The translations under genes were made by a program, and so were the position numbers. From an uncultured Verrucomicrobiota bacterium (GTDB lineage Bacteria; Verrucomicrobiota; Verrucomicrobiia; Opitutales; UBA9783): a DNA stretch of 64,000 nucleotides. Position 1 is the first letter of the stretch; each line of letters begins with the position of its first letter. The notes below the pieces were generated by a model. It had not been told where the DNA came from. It ran no database searches and worked only from the letters and a program-made list of their open reading frames with translations. Of this stretch, positions 18,674 through 26,436 are shown in pieces. The stretch spans positions 1-64,000 of the forward strand of contig CABUVL010000002.1 in NCBI GenBank assembly GCA_902495005.1, in the 5' to 3' direction.

Positions 18674-19340
18674 GAATGCCTCCGGGTTGCTCAATTTTGC
18701 CAAACATTGTGAACGTAATTGTTGTACTTACAGAAGACTTAGTTGTGTCATCTGTGTCATCCGTTGTATTTGTTTGAACTTTACTACTGTCTTTTATTTC
18801 CAATTCTTTAACATTAATAAGGTAATCTTGGCTTTGCAATGTTTGTAAAAACGAAGTGAGCGTAGAAAAAGACGATTGGAATGTGACCTTGAAATCCACG
18901 AGCAAATAGTGTCCACCGTATTCACTGACGTCTTGGTTTAAGACGATCACTTTGTTATTGGTAAGGTCGTAGGCCGTTGAAATGGAAATGTTACCGGATT
19001 GTGCCCCAAAGCTGTTCTCCATTTTAACAATGAATTTGTACAGGGCTGTTTTATTGCCAAAATCGAAGCACTTTTGATTAATTGTTGTCCATAATTTTTT
19101 ATAACTTTGCAAGTCGGTAGAAATGTTGTTTAAATCTGCCATTTGTTTTGTTATAAGATTGGACTTTATGTTTAACGAATCAATTTGGCGTTCTACAGCG
19201 TTTGTTGCCTCTTGTCTGTGGAAAATAAATGTAAACAATATCAAATTTGCGGCAATGCAACTGAGAAGGGTCCAATTGTGTCGAACGAAGTCTTTAACTT
19301 GTGCGAATTTTAAAGAATGTAAGAAATCTAGATTAGACAT
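18666..19340 (-). CDS. pilO: PilO-like inner-membrane protein
   Basis: 224 residues. A short cytoplasmic N-terminus is followed by one membrane segment (about 27-42, LLSCIAANLILFTFIF), then a coiled coil (about 45-85) and a periplasmic ferredoxin-like region. This is the PilO/GspM layout. A Thr/Asp-rich insert (NTTDDTDDTTKSSV) precedes the last strand. Sequence similarity to well-studied PilO is low; operon position supports the call. Confidence 0.62.
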   Translation of the reverse strand: MSNLDFLHSLKFAQVKDFVRHNWTLLSCIAANLILFTFIFHRQEATNAVERQIDSLNIKSNLITKQMADLNNISTDLQSYKKLWTTINQKCFDFGNKTALYKFIVKMENSFGAQSGNISISTAYDLTNNKVIVLNQDVSEYGGHYLLVDFKVTFQSSFSTLTSFLQTLQSQDYLINVKELEIKDSSKVQTNTTDDTDDTTKSSVSTTITFTMFGKIEQPGGIHA

Positions 19341-19968
19341 TGTGTTGAAACGTAAGTTGGAAGACTGTATTGTTGGTTTTCTGATCTACTGAAGTTGTCG
19401 TATTTTTATCAAAATTATAGAAACACTTATGCTGATCTTTGAATGGGCTTAAGGATTGAAATTGAGTAAGTTGCTTTTTATAGCTCTCGAGAAGGGCAAC
19501 ATCGTTATTAATAACGCCATAAAGTTGTATGTTAAGGGGCTTACTCTTTGAAGATTTTAAATAAGTTGCTGTTATCGTGTTAAACTTAATGTATTGCGGT
19601 TTGGTTTTACAAAGTTCTGCTAAAAAATTTATCAGGTTACTGGGGAGTGTATAGGCGTTGAGTATGGCTTGTACAGTGTTGTGAAGCTCTAAAAATTCTT
19701 TATTGTATTGCATCATTTTCTTGTGAACAATTGTGTTCTTGGAGAGAAATGTTTGCAGGGTATTGAGTTTTGTGTTTTGGCGTCTGTAATCGAATTCTGT
19801 AAAGAGGCTGATGCATGTTAGAATTGCCAATAGCGCGCAGAGGGAGATAAATGTGTACGTCTTGATTGACGACATTTGTGCGTGTGCCACGATGGACGCA
19901 TCTCGGAAATCAACTTCCCAGGCAGGTGTTTTCCGTTTGAACGTAAAGTTAAATGAGCGTGGGTTCAT
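19333..19968 (-). CDS. pilN: PilN-like inner-membrane protein
   Basis: About 211 residues. A cytoplasmic N-terminus (start NPRSFNFTFKRKTPAWEV) is followed by one membrane segment (about 39-58) and a periplasmic coiled coil and ferredoxin-like region, the layout of PilN. In pili the N-terminus of PilN binds PilM. The ATG at 19968 is chosen over one 13 codons upstream because it overlaps the pilM stop as ATGA, which indicates coupled translation. Confidence 0.62.
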   Translation of the reverse strand: MNPRSFNFTFKRKTPAWEVDFRDASIVAHAQMSSIKTYTFISLCALLAILTCISLFTEFDYRRQNTKLNTLQTFLSKNTIVHKKMMQYNKEFLELHNTVQAILNAYTLPSNLINFLAELCKTKPQYIKFNTITATYLKSSKSKPLNIQLYGVINNDVALLESYKKQLTQFQSLSPFKDQHKCFYNFDKNTTTSVDQKTNNTVFQLTFQHNV

Positions 19969-21002
19969 TTGTAATAATTTAAGATAGCATTTATCATACC
20001 AACCCACAGGGGCTTGGTGATTTGTACTTGTTGTTTGTCGGATGGAATTTGAATTTGATCTTTAAGCCATGTGTCAAAGTTTATTTGCAGGGGCGGGAGC
20101 TCAAGTTTTTGACTGAGGTAATTAAATATCCATTCTAAGGAAGGTGTTAGTCCTTGAACATAGAGGGCTTCAATGGGGGCGCCAGCCTGTACTTCAAAGA
20201 AGTCAATGTAAGATTTTATGTCTGTATACATACGTTGCATGACAGATTCTTTTCCTTGAACGTCGTCTGCAAGTGATTGTGTAATATACTTGTAAGTGCT
20301 GATGTCGTCGGGTAAATTGCACGACTTTCGGGTGAGATTGATTAAATTTTTTAAGCCGCACACCGGTGGGTAAGTGGCCGCAAGTTGGTTGTTGTACAAC
20401 ATAAAAATAAGAGAATGGTCGATAGAGAAATCGATGAATAAAACAGGCGCCTTATTCTTTATGTGCTCCAAGTAAGCTAAAAATCCTTTAATATTTGAGA
20501 GGGTGGAGAGGAATAATTTTTGTGGAATACATTGGTGGGTTATCAATTCATTTTGAATGGATTGGATGTTTTGCTTTTGAGCCCCTACGAAGCAAAGATG
20601 ATTGGGAATTTCTTTGGTCGATTCTTTAATTTCATTACCTGTAGTGGCGTCTAATACGGCAATGCGGTTGTTTTTAAGGTCGATGCTGAACCTTTCTTTT
20701 AATAAGTAGGTGAGCCCTTGAATGCCTTTGCTCTTTATCTTTGGATCTATTTTTGTTTTGTAAATAAATCGAGATTGCGGAGAAGTGATGCAAATAACGT
20801 CTTTGGTCCGCGCTATTTTTTTTAAAATATTTGCATCTAGATGAGCATTTTCTTTGAAAGGATTGTTCGGAAGTTCTTTTAAATCTGATAATTGAATGAG
20901 TTTATTGGCCCCCTTGTTCGCTGTGGCCGTTAAACAATACAATTCCGAAGCATAAATAAATTTTTGTTTGCGCTTAGGTAAAATAGAAAGAAAAACATCC
21001 AT
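19965..21002 (-). CDS. pilM: PilM/GspL-like actin-fold protein (divergent)
   Basis: A 345-residue soluble protein in first position of the operon. A phosphate-binding-like strand (APVLFIDFSIDHSLIFMLYN, about 189-208) and the overall layout recall the actin-like ATPase fold of PilM and the cytoplasmic part of GspL. The usual IG(I/L)DIG motif near the N-terminus is not visible, so nucleotide binding is uncertain. The assignment relies mainly on the next four genes. Confidence 0.5.
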   Translation of the reverse strand: MDVFLSILPKRKQKFIYASELYCLTATANKGANKLIQLSDLKELPNNPFKENAHLDANILKKIARTKDVICITSPQSRFIYKTKIDPKIKSKGIQGLTYLLKERFSIDLKNNRIAVLDATTGNEIKESTKEIPNHLCFVGAQKQNIQSIQNELITHQCIPQKLFLSTLSNIKGFLAYLEHIKNKAPVLFIDFSIDHSLIFMLYNNQLAATYPPVCGLKNLINLTRKSCNLPDDISTYKYITQSLADDVQGKESVMQRMYTDIKSYIDFFEVQAGAPIEALYVQGLTPSLEWIFNYLSQKLELPPLQINFDTWLKDQIQIPSDKQQVQITKPLWVGMINAILNYYK

Positions 21003-21093
21003 AAATTTATTCTAGTTGTTACGTTATTCGTGGGCAAGTCATTTTTTGTGACGCCCAATCGTGTGCTAGATACTGTGATAGCATGTGTCGTGC

Positions 21094-21120
21094 CATGTGC
21101 CATTGTGGCACATGTTTTTT
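21094..21120 (+). promoter_or_regulatory. Terminator-like hairpin in the dnaK leader
   Basis: CATGTGCC and GGCACATG form an 8-bp stem around a 5-base loop, followed directly by six T. No plus-strand gene ends here: the upstream gene (pilM) runs the other way. The hairpin lies 100 bases before the dnaK start, so it could act as an attenuator if transcription starts upstream. No CIRCE element was seen. Confidence 0.45.
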
Positions 21121-21220
21121 ACTGTGTCTATGGTTCGTATTGCAGGCTTTTGTTCTTAAGTCGTTGATGTTGAGTTTATTAAAAAAGTTGGCACGGTTTA
21201 TGCATCATATTGTGGAAAGT

Positions 21221-23179
21221 ATGAATAAAGTGACAGGTAAAGTTTTAGGAATTGATTTAGGTACTACCAATTCGTGTATGGCAATTATGGAGGGAGGGGA
21301 ACCTGTGGTGATTCCAAACGCAGAAGGTGCGCGTACGACTCCGTCCATTGTAGCTTTTACGAAAACAGGTGAACGTTTAGTGGGTCAAGCGGCAAAAAGA
21401 CAATCAATTACGAACCCGCAAAATACGATTTTTTCAGCCAAGCGTCTCATCGGTCGTAAGTTCCATGAAATACAATCCTCCCTTGGAAATTTCCCTTACA
21501 AGGTGGTTGAAGGTAAAAATGGGGATGCGTGGATTGAATGTCAAGTGGGGGATAAGACAGAGCGGTTCGCGCCGGAGCAAATCTCTGCGATGGTTTTGTC
21601 AAAATTAAAGGCAGATGCAGAAGCTTACTTGGGCGAGCCTATTAAGCAAGCGGTTATTACGGTGCCCGCCTACTTTAATGATTCTCAACGTCAAGCGACA
21701 AAGGACGCAGGTACGATTGCTGGATTGGAAGTCTTGCGGATTATCAATGAACCTACTGCGGCCTCATTGGCGTATGGTCTCGATAAAAAGAAGGAAGAAA
21801 CTATTGCCGTTTTCGATTTAGGTGGCGGTACGTTCGATGTTTCTGTCCTGGAAATTGGCGACAGTGTCTTTGAAGTTAAGGCGACGAATGGCGATACGCA
21901 ATTAGGGGGTGACGATTGGGATAAGGCGATCATTAATTGGTTGGCCGATGGCTTTAAGGCGGAGAATGGCATTGATTTGCGCAAGGATCCAATGGCTCAC
22001 CAACGTTTAAAAGAAGAAGCTGAAAAGGCGAAAATTGCACTTTCTTCTGCGCAAGAGACGGACATTAATCTACCTTTTATAACGGCAGATGCCAGTGGAC
22101 CAAAGCACTTGAACGTCAAATTGACGCGCTCTAAATTGGAACAAATTTGCGATCATTTGTACGAGCGCATGAAGAATCCGTTTAATGCTTGTTTGCGCGA
22201 CGCCAAGGTAGACAGCAGTTCCGTTGACGAGTTGGTCTTAGTCGGAGGAATGACGCGTTCGCCAAAAGTTGTTGAGATTGCCAATACCTTAGCTGGAAAA
22301 CCCGCACATAAGGGTGTAAACCCTGATGAGGTTGTGGCGGTGGGTGCTGCCATTCAAGGTGGTGTACTGCGTGGTGAAGTTAATGATGTACTATTGTTGG
22401 ATGTTACGCCGTTGACTTTGGGTATTGAGACCGCCGGAGGCATTTCAACGCCGATGATTGAACGCAATACGACCATTCCTACAAAGAAAACGCAGACATT
22501 TTCAACTTACGCGGATAATCAAACGGCCGTTGACATTAAGGTCTTGCAAGGAGAACGTCCTTTGGCGAAAGACAATAAGACGCTGGGTACGTTCCGCTTG
22601 GAAGGCATTCCGATGGCAGCCAGAGGCGAGCCTAAGATTGAGGTCACCTTTGATATCGATGCGAGTGGTATCTTGCACGTAACGGCAAAAGATGTCGCAA
22701 GCGGTAGAGATCAAAAGATTACCATTTCGGGCTCTTCGGGATTTTCCGAGGAAGAGGTGGAGCGCTTGCGTAAGGAGGCAGAACAATTTGCCGAGCAAGA
22801 TAAAGCCGAGCGAGATCGCATAGAGGCTTTCAATCGTTTGGACAGTTTGGTTTATCAAGCTGAAAAGCAAATCAAAGAGTTTGGCGACAAGTTGCCCGCT
22901 GACAAAAAAGAGGCTATTGAGAAAAAATTGGCGGACGCCAAGAAGCTGTTGGAGGACAAGGAAGTCAAACTGGAAACATTAAAGTCGACAGAAACGGACT
23001 TGATGAATTCGTTGCAAGAGATTGGCCACATCCTGTATTCTAATGCGCAGGCTAATGCCCCAAAGACGGAGAGCGCGTCTTCCGATGCAGGACAAAGGGA
23101 GTCAAAGACGGATAAAAAAGATCAATCTAACGTTGTTGACGCCGACTTTGAAGTTGTCGATGATGACAAGAAGGAATAA
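21221..23179 (+). CDS. dnaK: Chaperone protein DnaK (Hsp70)
   Basis: A 652-residue Hsp70. GIDLGTTNSC lies at the N-terminus, followed by INEPTAASLAYGLDKK, AVFDLGGGTFDVSVLEIGD and LVGGMTRSPKVVE. The substrate domain (DVTPLTLGIETAGG) and a charged C-terminal tail ending in DADFEVVDDDKK are present. The open frame extends 46 codons upstream, but that stretch is Cys-rich and unlike Hsp70. The ATG at 21221 gives the normal N-terminus. It heads a dnaK-groES-groEL run; grpE and dnaJ are not here. Confidence 0.97.
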   Translation: MNKVTGKVLGIDLGTTNSCMAIMEGGEPVVIPNAEGARTTPSIVAFTKTGERLVGQAAKRQSITNPQNTIFSAKRLIGRKFHEIQSSLGNFPYKVVEGKNGDAWIECQVGDKTERFAPEQISAMVLSKLKADAEAYLGEPIKQAVITVPAYFNDSQRQATKDAGTIAGLEVLRIINEPTAASLAYGLDKKKEETIAVFDLGGGTFDVSVLEIGDSVFEVKATNGDTQLGGDDWDKAIINWLADGFKAENGIDLRKDPMAHQRLKEEAEKAKIALSSAQETDINLPFITADASGPKHLNVKLTRSKLEQICDHLYERMKNPFNACLRDAKVDSSSVDELVLVGGMTRSPKVVEIANTLAGKPAHKGVNPDEVVAVGAAIQGGVLRGEVNDVLLLDVTPLTLGIETAGGISTPMIERNTTIPTKKTQTFSTYADNQTAVDIKVLQGERPLAKDNKTLGTFRLEGIPMAARGEPKIEVTFDIDASGILHVTAKDVASGRDQKITISGSSGFSEEEVERLRKEAEQFAEQDKAERDRIEAFNRLDSLVYQAEKQIKEFGDKLPADKKEAIEKKLADAKKLLEDKEVKLETLKSTETDLMNSLQEIGHILYSNAQANAPKTESASSDAGQRESKTDKKDQSNVVDADFEVVDDDKKE

Positions 23180-23207
23180 TTTTAACCCTTAACAAAAATA
23201 AAAGATT

Positions 23208-23501
23208 ATGACAGTAAAAATTAAACCACTTGGAGATCGTGTATTGGTTAAGATGATCGAAGAGACTGAACAAGTAAAAGGTGGAATTATCATTCCTGAT
23301 TCCGCGAAAGAAAAACCACAAGAAGCAGAGGTTATTGCTTTGGGAACAGGTAAAAAAGACAAAGATGGAAATCTAGTGCCTTTTCAAGTTAAAGTTGGCG
23401 ATCGTGTATTAATCAGCAAATACGGGGGAACTGAAGTTAAAATGGCAGATGCTAAGTTTACCCTATTGCGTGAAGATGATATTTTAGGCGTATTAGCTTA
23501 A
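23208..23501 (+). CDS. groES: Co-chaperonin GroES
   Basis: A 97-residue GroES: KIKPLGDRVLVKMIEETEQV, the mobile loop KGGIIIPDSAKEKPQEAEVI, then VGDRVLISKYGGTEVK. It caps the GroEL ring during folding. It lies 29 bases after dnaK and 22 bases before groEL, so the three are likely one heat-shock operon. No CIRCE repeat was seen before it. Confidence 0.97.
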   Translation: MTVKIKPLGDRVLVKMIEETEQVKGGIIIPDSAKEKPQEAEVIALGTGKKDKDGNLVPFQVKVGDRVLISKYGGTEVKMADAKFTLLREDDILGVLA

Positions 23502-23522
23502 TAGAAAGAGAGAAAATTTATT

Positions 23523-25157
23523 ATGTCAGCAAAACAATTAAAATTTGATGAGCTCGCTCGTAAAAAAATTTTGGCGGGTGTAGAAAGTTTGGCAAAGGCC
23601 GTTAAAGTAACCTTGGGCCCCAAGGGACGTAATGTGCTTATTGATAAAAAGTTTGGAGCTCCAACAATTACGAAAGATGGTGTTACGGTCGCTAAAGAGG
23701 TTGAGTTGAAGGACCCGTTCGAAAATATGGGCGCTCAAATGGTGCGCGAAGTTGCCTCTAAGACGGCAGATAATGCCGGAGACGGAACAACCACAGCGAC
23801 AGTTTTGGCCGAAGCCATCTATCGTGAAGGCTTGAGGAATGTTGCCGCGGGCGCCAATCCAATTTTCTTAAAGCGTGGTATTGATAAAGCGGTTGCCGCG
23901 GGTGTGGAAGAGTTGGCCAAAAATAGCCGTGCGGTAAGCAATCGTGAAGAAATTCGCCAAGTTGCCACCGTTTCTGCCAATTGGGATGCCGAAATTGGTA
24001 ACATCATTGCGGAAGCCATGGATAAAGTGGGTAAGGACGGAACCATTACGGTTGAAGACAATAAGAGCATAGAAACAACCTTGGACGTTGTCGAAGGAAT
24101 GCAATTCGACAAAGGTTACATCAGCCCTTACTTTGTCACCAATTCGGAGTCAATGGAATGCGTTTTGGAAGATGCCCACATTTTGATTTACGAAAAGAAG
24201 ATCAGCAACTTAAATGACCTGTTGCCACTCTTGCAATCCATTGCAAAAACTGGCAAGCCCCTCTTAATCATTGCAGAAGAGGTTGAAGGTGAAGCACTTG
24301 CGGCCTTGGTTGTTAACAAGTTGAGGGGTACCTTGAACGTTTGTGCGGTTAAAGCGCCTGGTTTTGGTGATCGTCGTAAGGCAATGTTGGAAGACATTGC
24401 AATTTTGACAGGTGGCCGTTGTATTACAGAAGATCTCGGCATTAAATTGGAAAATGTTCAATTGAGTGACTTGGGCCGTGCAAAGCGCGTCACCATTGAT
24501 AAGGAAAACACGACCATCGTGGAAGGTGCAGGCAAGTCGGCTGACATTCAAGCGCGTGTAAAACAAATCCGCCATCAAATCGAAGAGAGCTCTTCCGATT
24601 ATGATCGCGAAAAATTGCAAGAGCGTTTGGCTAAATTGGCCGGTGGTGTAGCCGTTATCCATGTGGGAGCTACCACAGAGCCTGAAATGAAGGAAAAGAA
24701 GGCTCGTGTTGAAGATGCCTTACACGCCACACGTGCTGCGGTGGAAGAGGGAATTTCTGCGGGTGGCAGTGTTGCTTTGTTGCGTACCGCTAAAGCGATT
24801 GAAGCCTTGAACCTGAAAGATGAAGAAGCGGTTGGAGCGGCCATTGTTCGTCGTGCCATCGAGGCTCCTTTACGTCAACTCTGTGAAAACGCGGGCGTTG
24901 AAGGTTCACTCGTTGTTCAAGAGGTCCTCAATCATTCGGGCGCTTATGGTTACAATGTTGCGACAAACTCGTACGAAGATTTGTTGAAGGCGGGTGTCGT
25001 AGACCCAACCAAAGTAACGCGTACCGCTTTACAAAATGCAGCTTCGGTAGCCGGATTGTTGTTAACGACGGAGTGCATGATTGCAGAATTACCGGAAGAA
25101 AAACCGGCTCAAACCCCTGACATGGGTGGTATGGGCGGCATGGGCGGTATGATGTAA
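23523..25157 (+). CDS. groEL: Chaperonin GroEL
   Basis: A 544-residue GroEL with KVTLGPKGRNVLIDKKFG, the nucleotide-binding NAGDGTTTATVLAEAI, and the characteristic C-terminal Gly-Gly-Met repeat (MGGMGGMGGMM). Full length, with no damage. It encapsulates substrates with GroES. It is followed by a clear terminator. Confidence 0.98.
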   Translation: MSAKQLKFDELARKKILAGVESLAKAVKVTLGPKGRNVLIDKKFGAPTITKDGVTVAKEVELKDPFENMGAQMVREVASKTADNAGDGTTTATVLAEAIYREGLRNVAAGANPIFLKRGIDKAVAAGVEELAKNSRAVSNREEIRQVATVSANWDAEIGNIIAEAMDKVGKDGTITVEDNKSIETTLDVVEGMQFDKGYISPYFVTNSESMECVLEDAHILIYEKKISNLNDLLPLLQSIAKTGKPLLIIAEEVEGEALAALVVNKLRGTLNVCAVKAPGFGDRRKAMLEDIAILTGGRCITEDLGIKLENVQLSDLGRAKRVTIDKENTTIVEGAGKSADIQARVKQIRHQIEESSSDYDREKLQERLAKLAGGVAVIHVGATTEPEMKEKKARVEDALHATRAAVEEGISAGGSVALLRTAKAIEALNLKDEEAVGAAIVRRAIEAPLRQLCENAGVEGSLVVQEVLNHSGAYGYNVATNSYEDLLKAGVVDPTKVTRTALQNAASVAGLLLTTECMIAELPEEKPAQTPDMGGMGGMGGMM

Positions 25158-25199
25158 TCTGCCTTGATTTGATATTGTGTATTATTGAATAAAAGATGT

Positions 25200-25241
25200 G
25201 AAGTAATGCAGGCAAAGGGCTTGCATTACTTCAGTATTTTT
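25200..25241 (+). terminator. Terminator after groEL
   Basis: GAAGTAATGCA and TGCATTACTTC form a perfect 11-bp stem around an 11-base loop, followed by AGTATTTTT. It lies 42 bases after the groEL stop. The arms share nine bases with the palindrome at 12191-12230. Confidence 0.85.
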
Positions 25242-25350
25242 CAGAAAATGAACATCTTGGCCGCTTTTAAGCTCAAATTGATGGATATATTCTTTAAAAA
25301 CTTGCGTGTTAAAATAAAAGGAGACATGATACGCGCAGTTAGTGAGGTTT

Positions 25351-26436
25351 ATGCATACACAAGTTGACATCGCTGCCCTGTTGCCCACAACGAACGCAAA
25401 GGATCCCATTTTTCTCGGATCTCGTGTGCGCTTGGCGAGAAACCTCGCAAAGTATCCGTTTCCGCAGCACGCCACGCGTGAACAAAAGAGGGAAATATTT
25501 CGTCTGTGCGCGGATGCAATTATGCACCTCGATACGGAAGGGACTTCCGTTTGTTTGCGCTTTGAAGATCTCGATGAAGTCGAGTGCCTCGCGTTGATGG
25601 AATCTCACCAGGTGAGTGTAGATTTAATTAAGAACAAAGAAGAGGCGGGGGTGATCGTTAACAAAAAGCGTCATTATGCTTTTATGCTCAATGAGGAAGA
25701 TCATCTGCGCTTACAAATCTTGGGGGGTGAAAACTTTAAAACCTTGTGGCGACAATTGGACCGGATCGATTCACTCCTTGAGGAGAATTTAGAGTATGCG
25801 TTTCAACCGCGCTTGGGGTATTTGACCGCATGCCCTTCCAATTTAGGAACGGGGATGCGTGTGTCGGCGATGTTGCACTTACCTGCGCTTGTGTTGAATA
25901 ATCAACACGTGCAAGTCTGTCGTGCTTTGATGGAGATGGGAATGGTATTACGTGGTGTTTACGGGGAGCAATCGAAAGCGGTTGGCCACATTTTTCAAAT
26001 TTCTAATCAAACGAGTTTGGGGTCAAGTGAGGCTGAATTACTTGATTCGGTGGAAAAGACGGTTTATTCTTTAATTCAAAAGGAGAAGGAATCGCGGGAA
26101 CAATTGTTGAGCAACAGCGCTCGCAAAATTTGTGATCTTATAGGACGGGCTTGGGGAATCTTACGTTCGTGCATTGAAATCAATGCGGAAGAGGCGAGTA
26201 ATTTGTTGTCGGTGATCATACTGGCATTGGACCTTGGTTTTATTCAGGCCTCGGAGCGTCGAAATTTGTACGTGTTAAGGCAACGGATACAACCGGCCCA
26301 CCTTCAATTATTTTTAAAGAAAAGACTGAGTGTAGAAGCATTAAGCTATGAAAGGGCAAAGCTTTTGCGCGCTTATTTTTCAAAATCTTCGGAACCTAAT
26401 TTTAAAATACAAGGAAAGGAGCTGAGGCATGTTTAA
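25351..26436 (+). CDS. mcsB: Protein arginine kinase McsB-like (phosphagen kinase fold)
   Basis: About 361 residues. Phosphagen kinase motifs are in order: SRVRLARNL, NEEDHLRLQIL, TACPSNLGTGMR and ISNQTSLGSSEAELL. McsB phosphorylates arginines on proteins and marks them for ClpC-ClpP. Fusion of position with clpC (8-base overlap) supports this. The C-terminal RDxxRA phosphoarginine-sensing motif of Firmicutes McsB aligns here with LSYERA, so Arg-Asp is missing. The adapter mcsA and repressor ctsR are not next to it. The ATG at 25351 follows GAGG by three bases; a GTG nine bases upstream is also possible. Confidence 0.88.
   Translation: MHTQVDIAALLPTTNAKDPIFLGSRVRLARNLAKYPFPQHATREQKREIFRLCADAIMHLDTEGTSVCLRFEDLDEVECLALMESHQVSVDLIKNKEEAGVIVNKKRHYAFMLNEEDHLRLQILGGENFKTLWRQLDRIDSLLEENLEYAFQPRLGYLTACPSNLGTGMRVSAMLHLPALVLNNQHVQVCRALMEMGMVLRGVYGEQSKAVGHIFQISNQTSLGSSEAELLDSVEKTVYSLIQKEKESREQLLSNSARKICDLIGRAWGILRSCIEINAEEASNLLSVIILALDLGFIQASERRNLYVLRQRIQPAHLQLFLKKRLSVEALSYERAKLLRAYFSKSSEPNFKIQGKELRHV

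Noticed and set aside
21188..21203. Sigma-54-like site (TGGCACG...TGCA with correct spacing) before dnaK
   Set aside because: The transcript would start only about eight bases before the ATG and exclude a ribosome-binding site. Probably chance.
21083..21220. Cys-rich N-terminal extension of DnaK
   Set aside because: Not found in Hsp70 proteins; the frame is open by chance and includes the hairpin.
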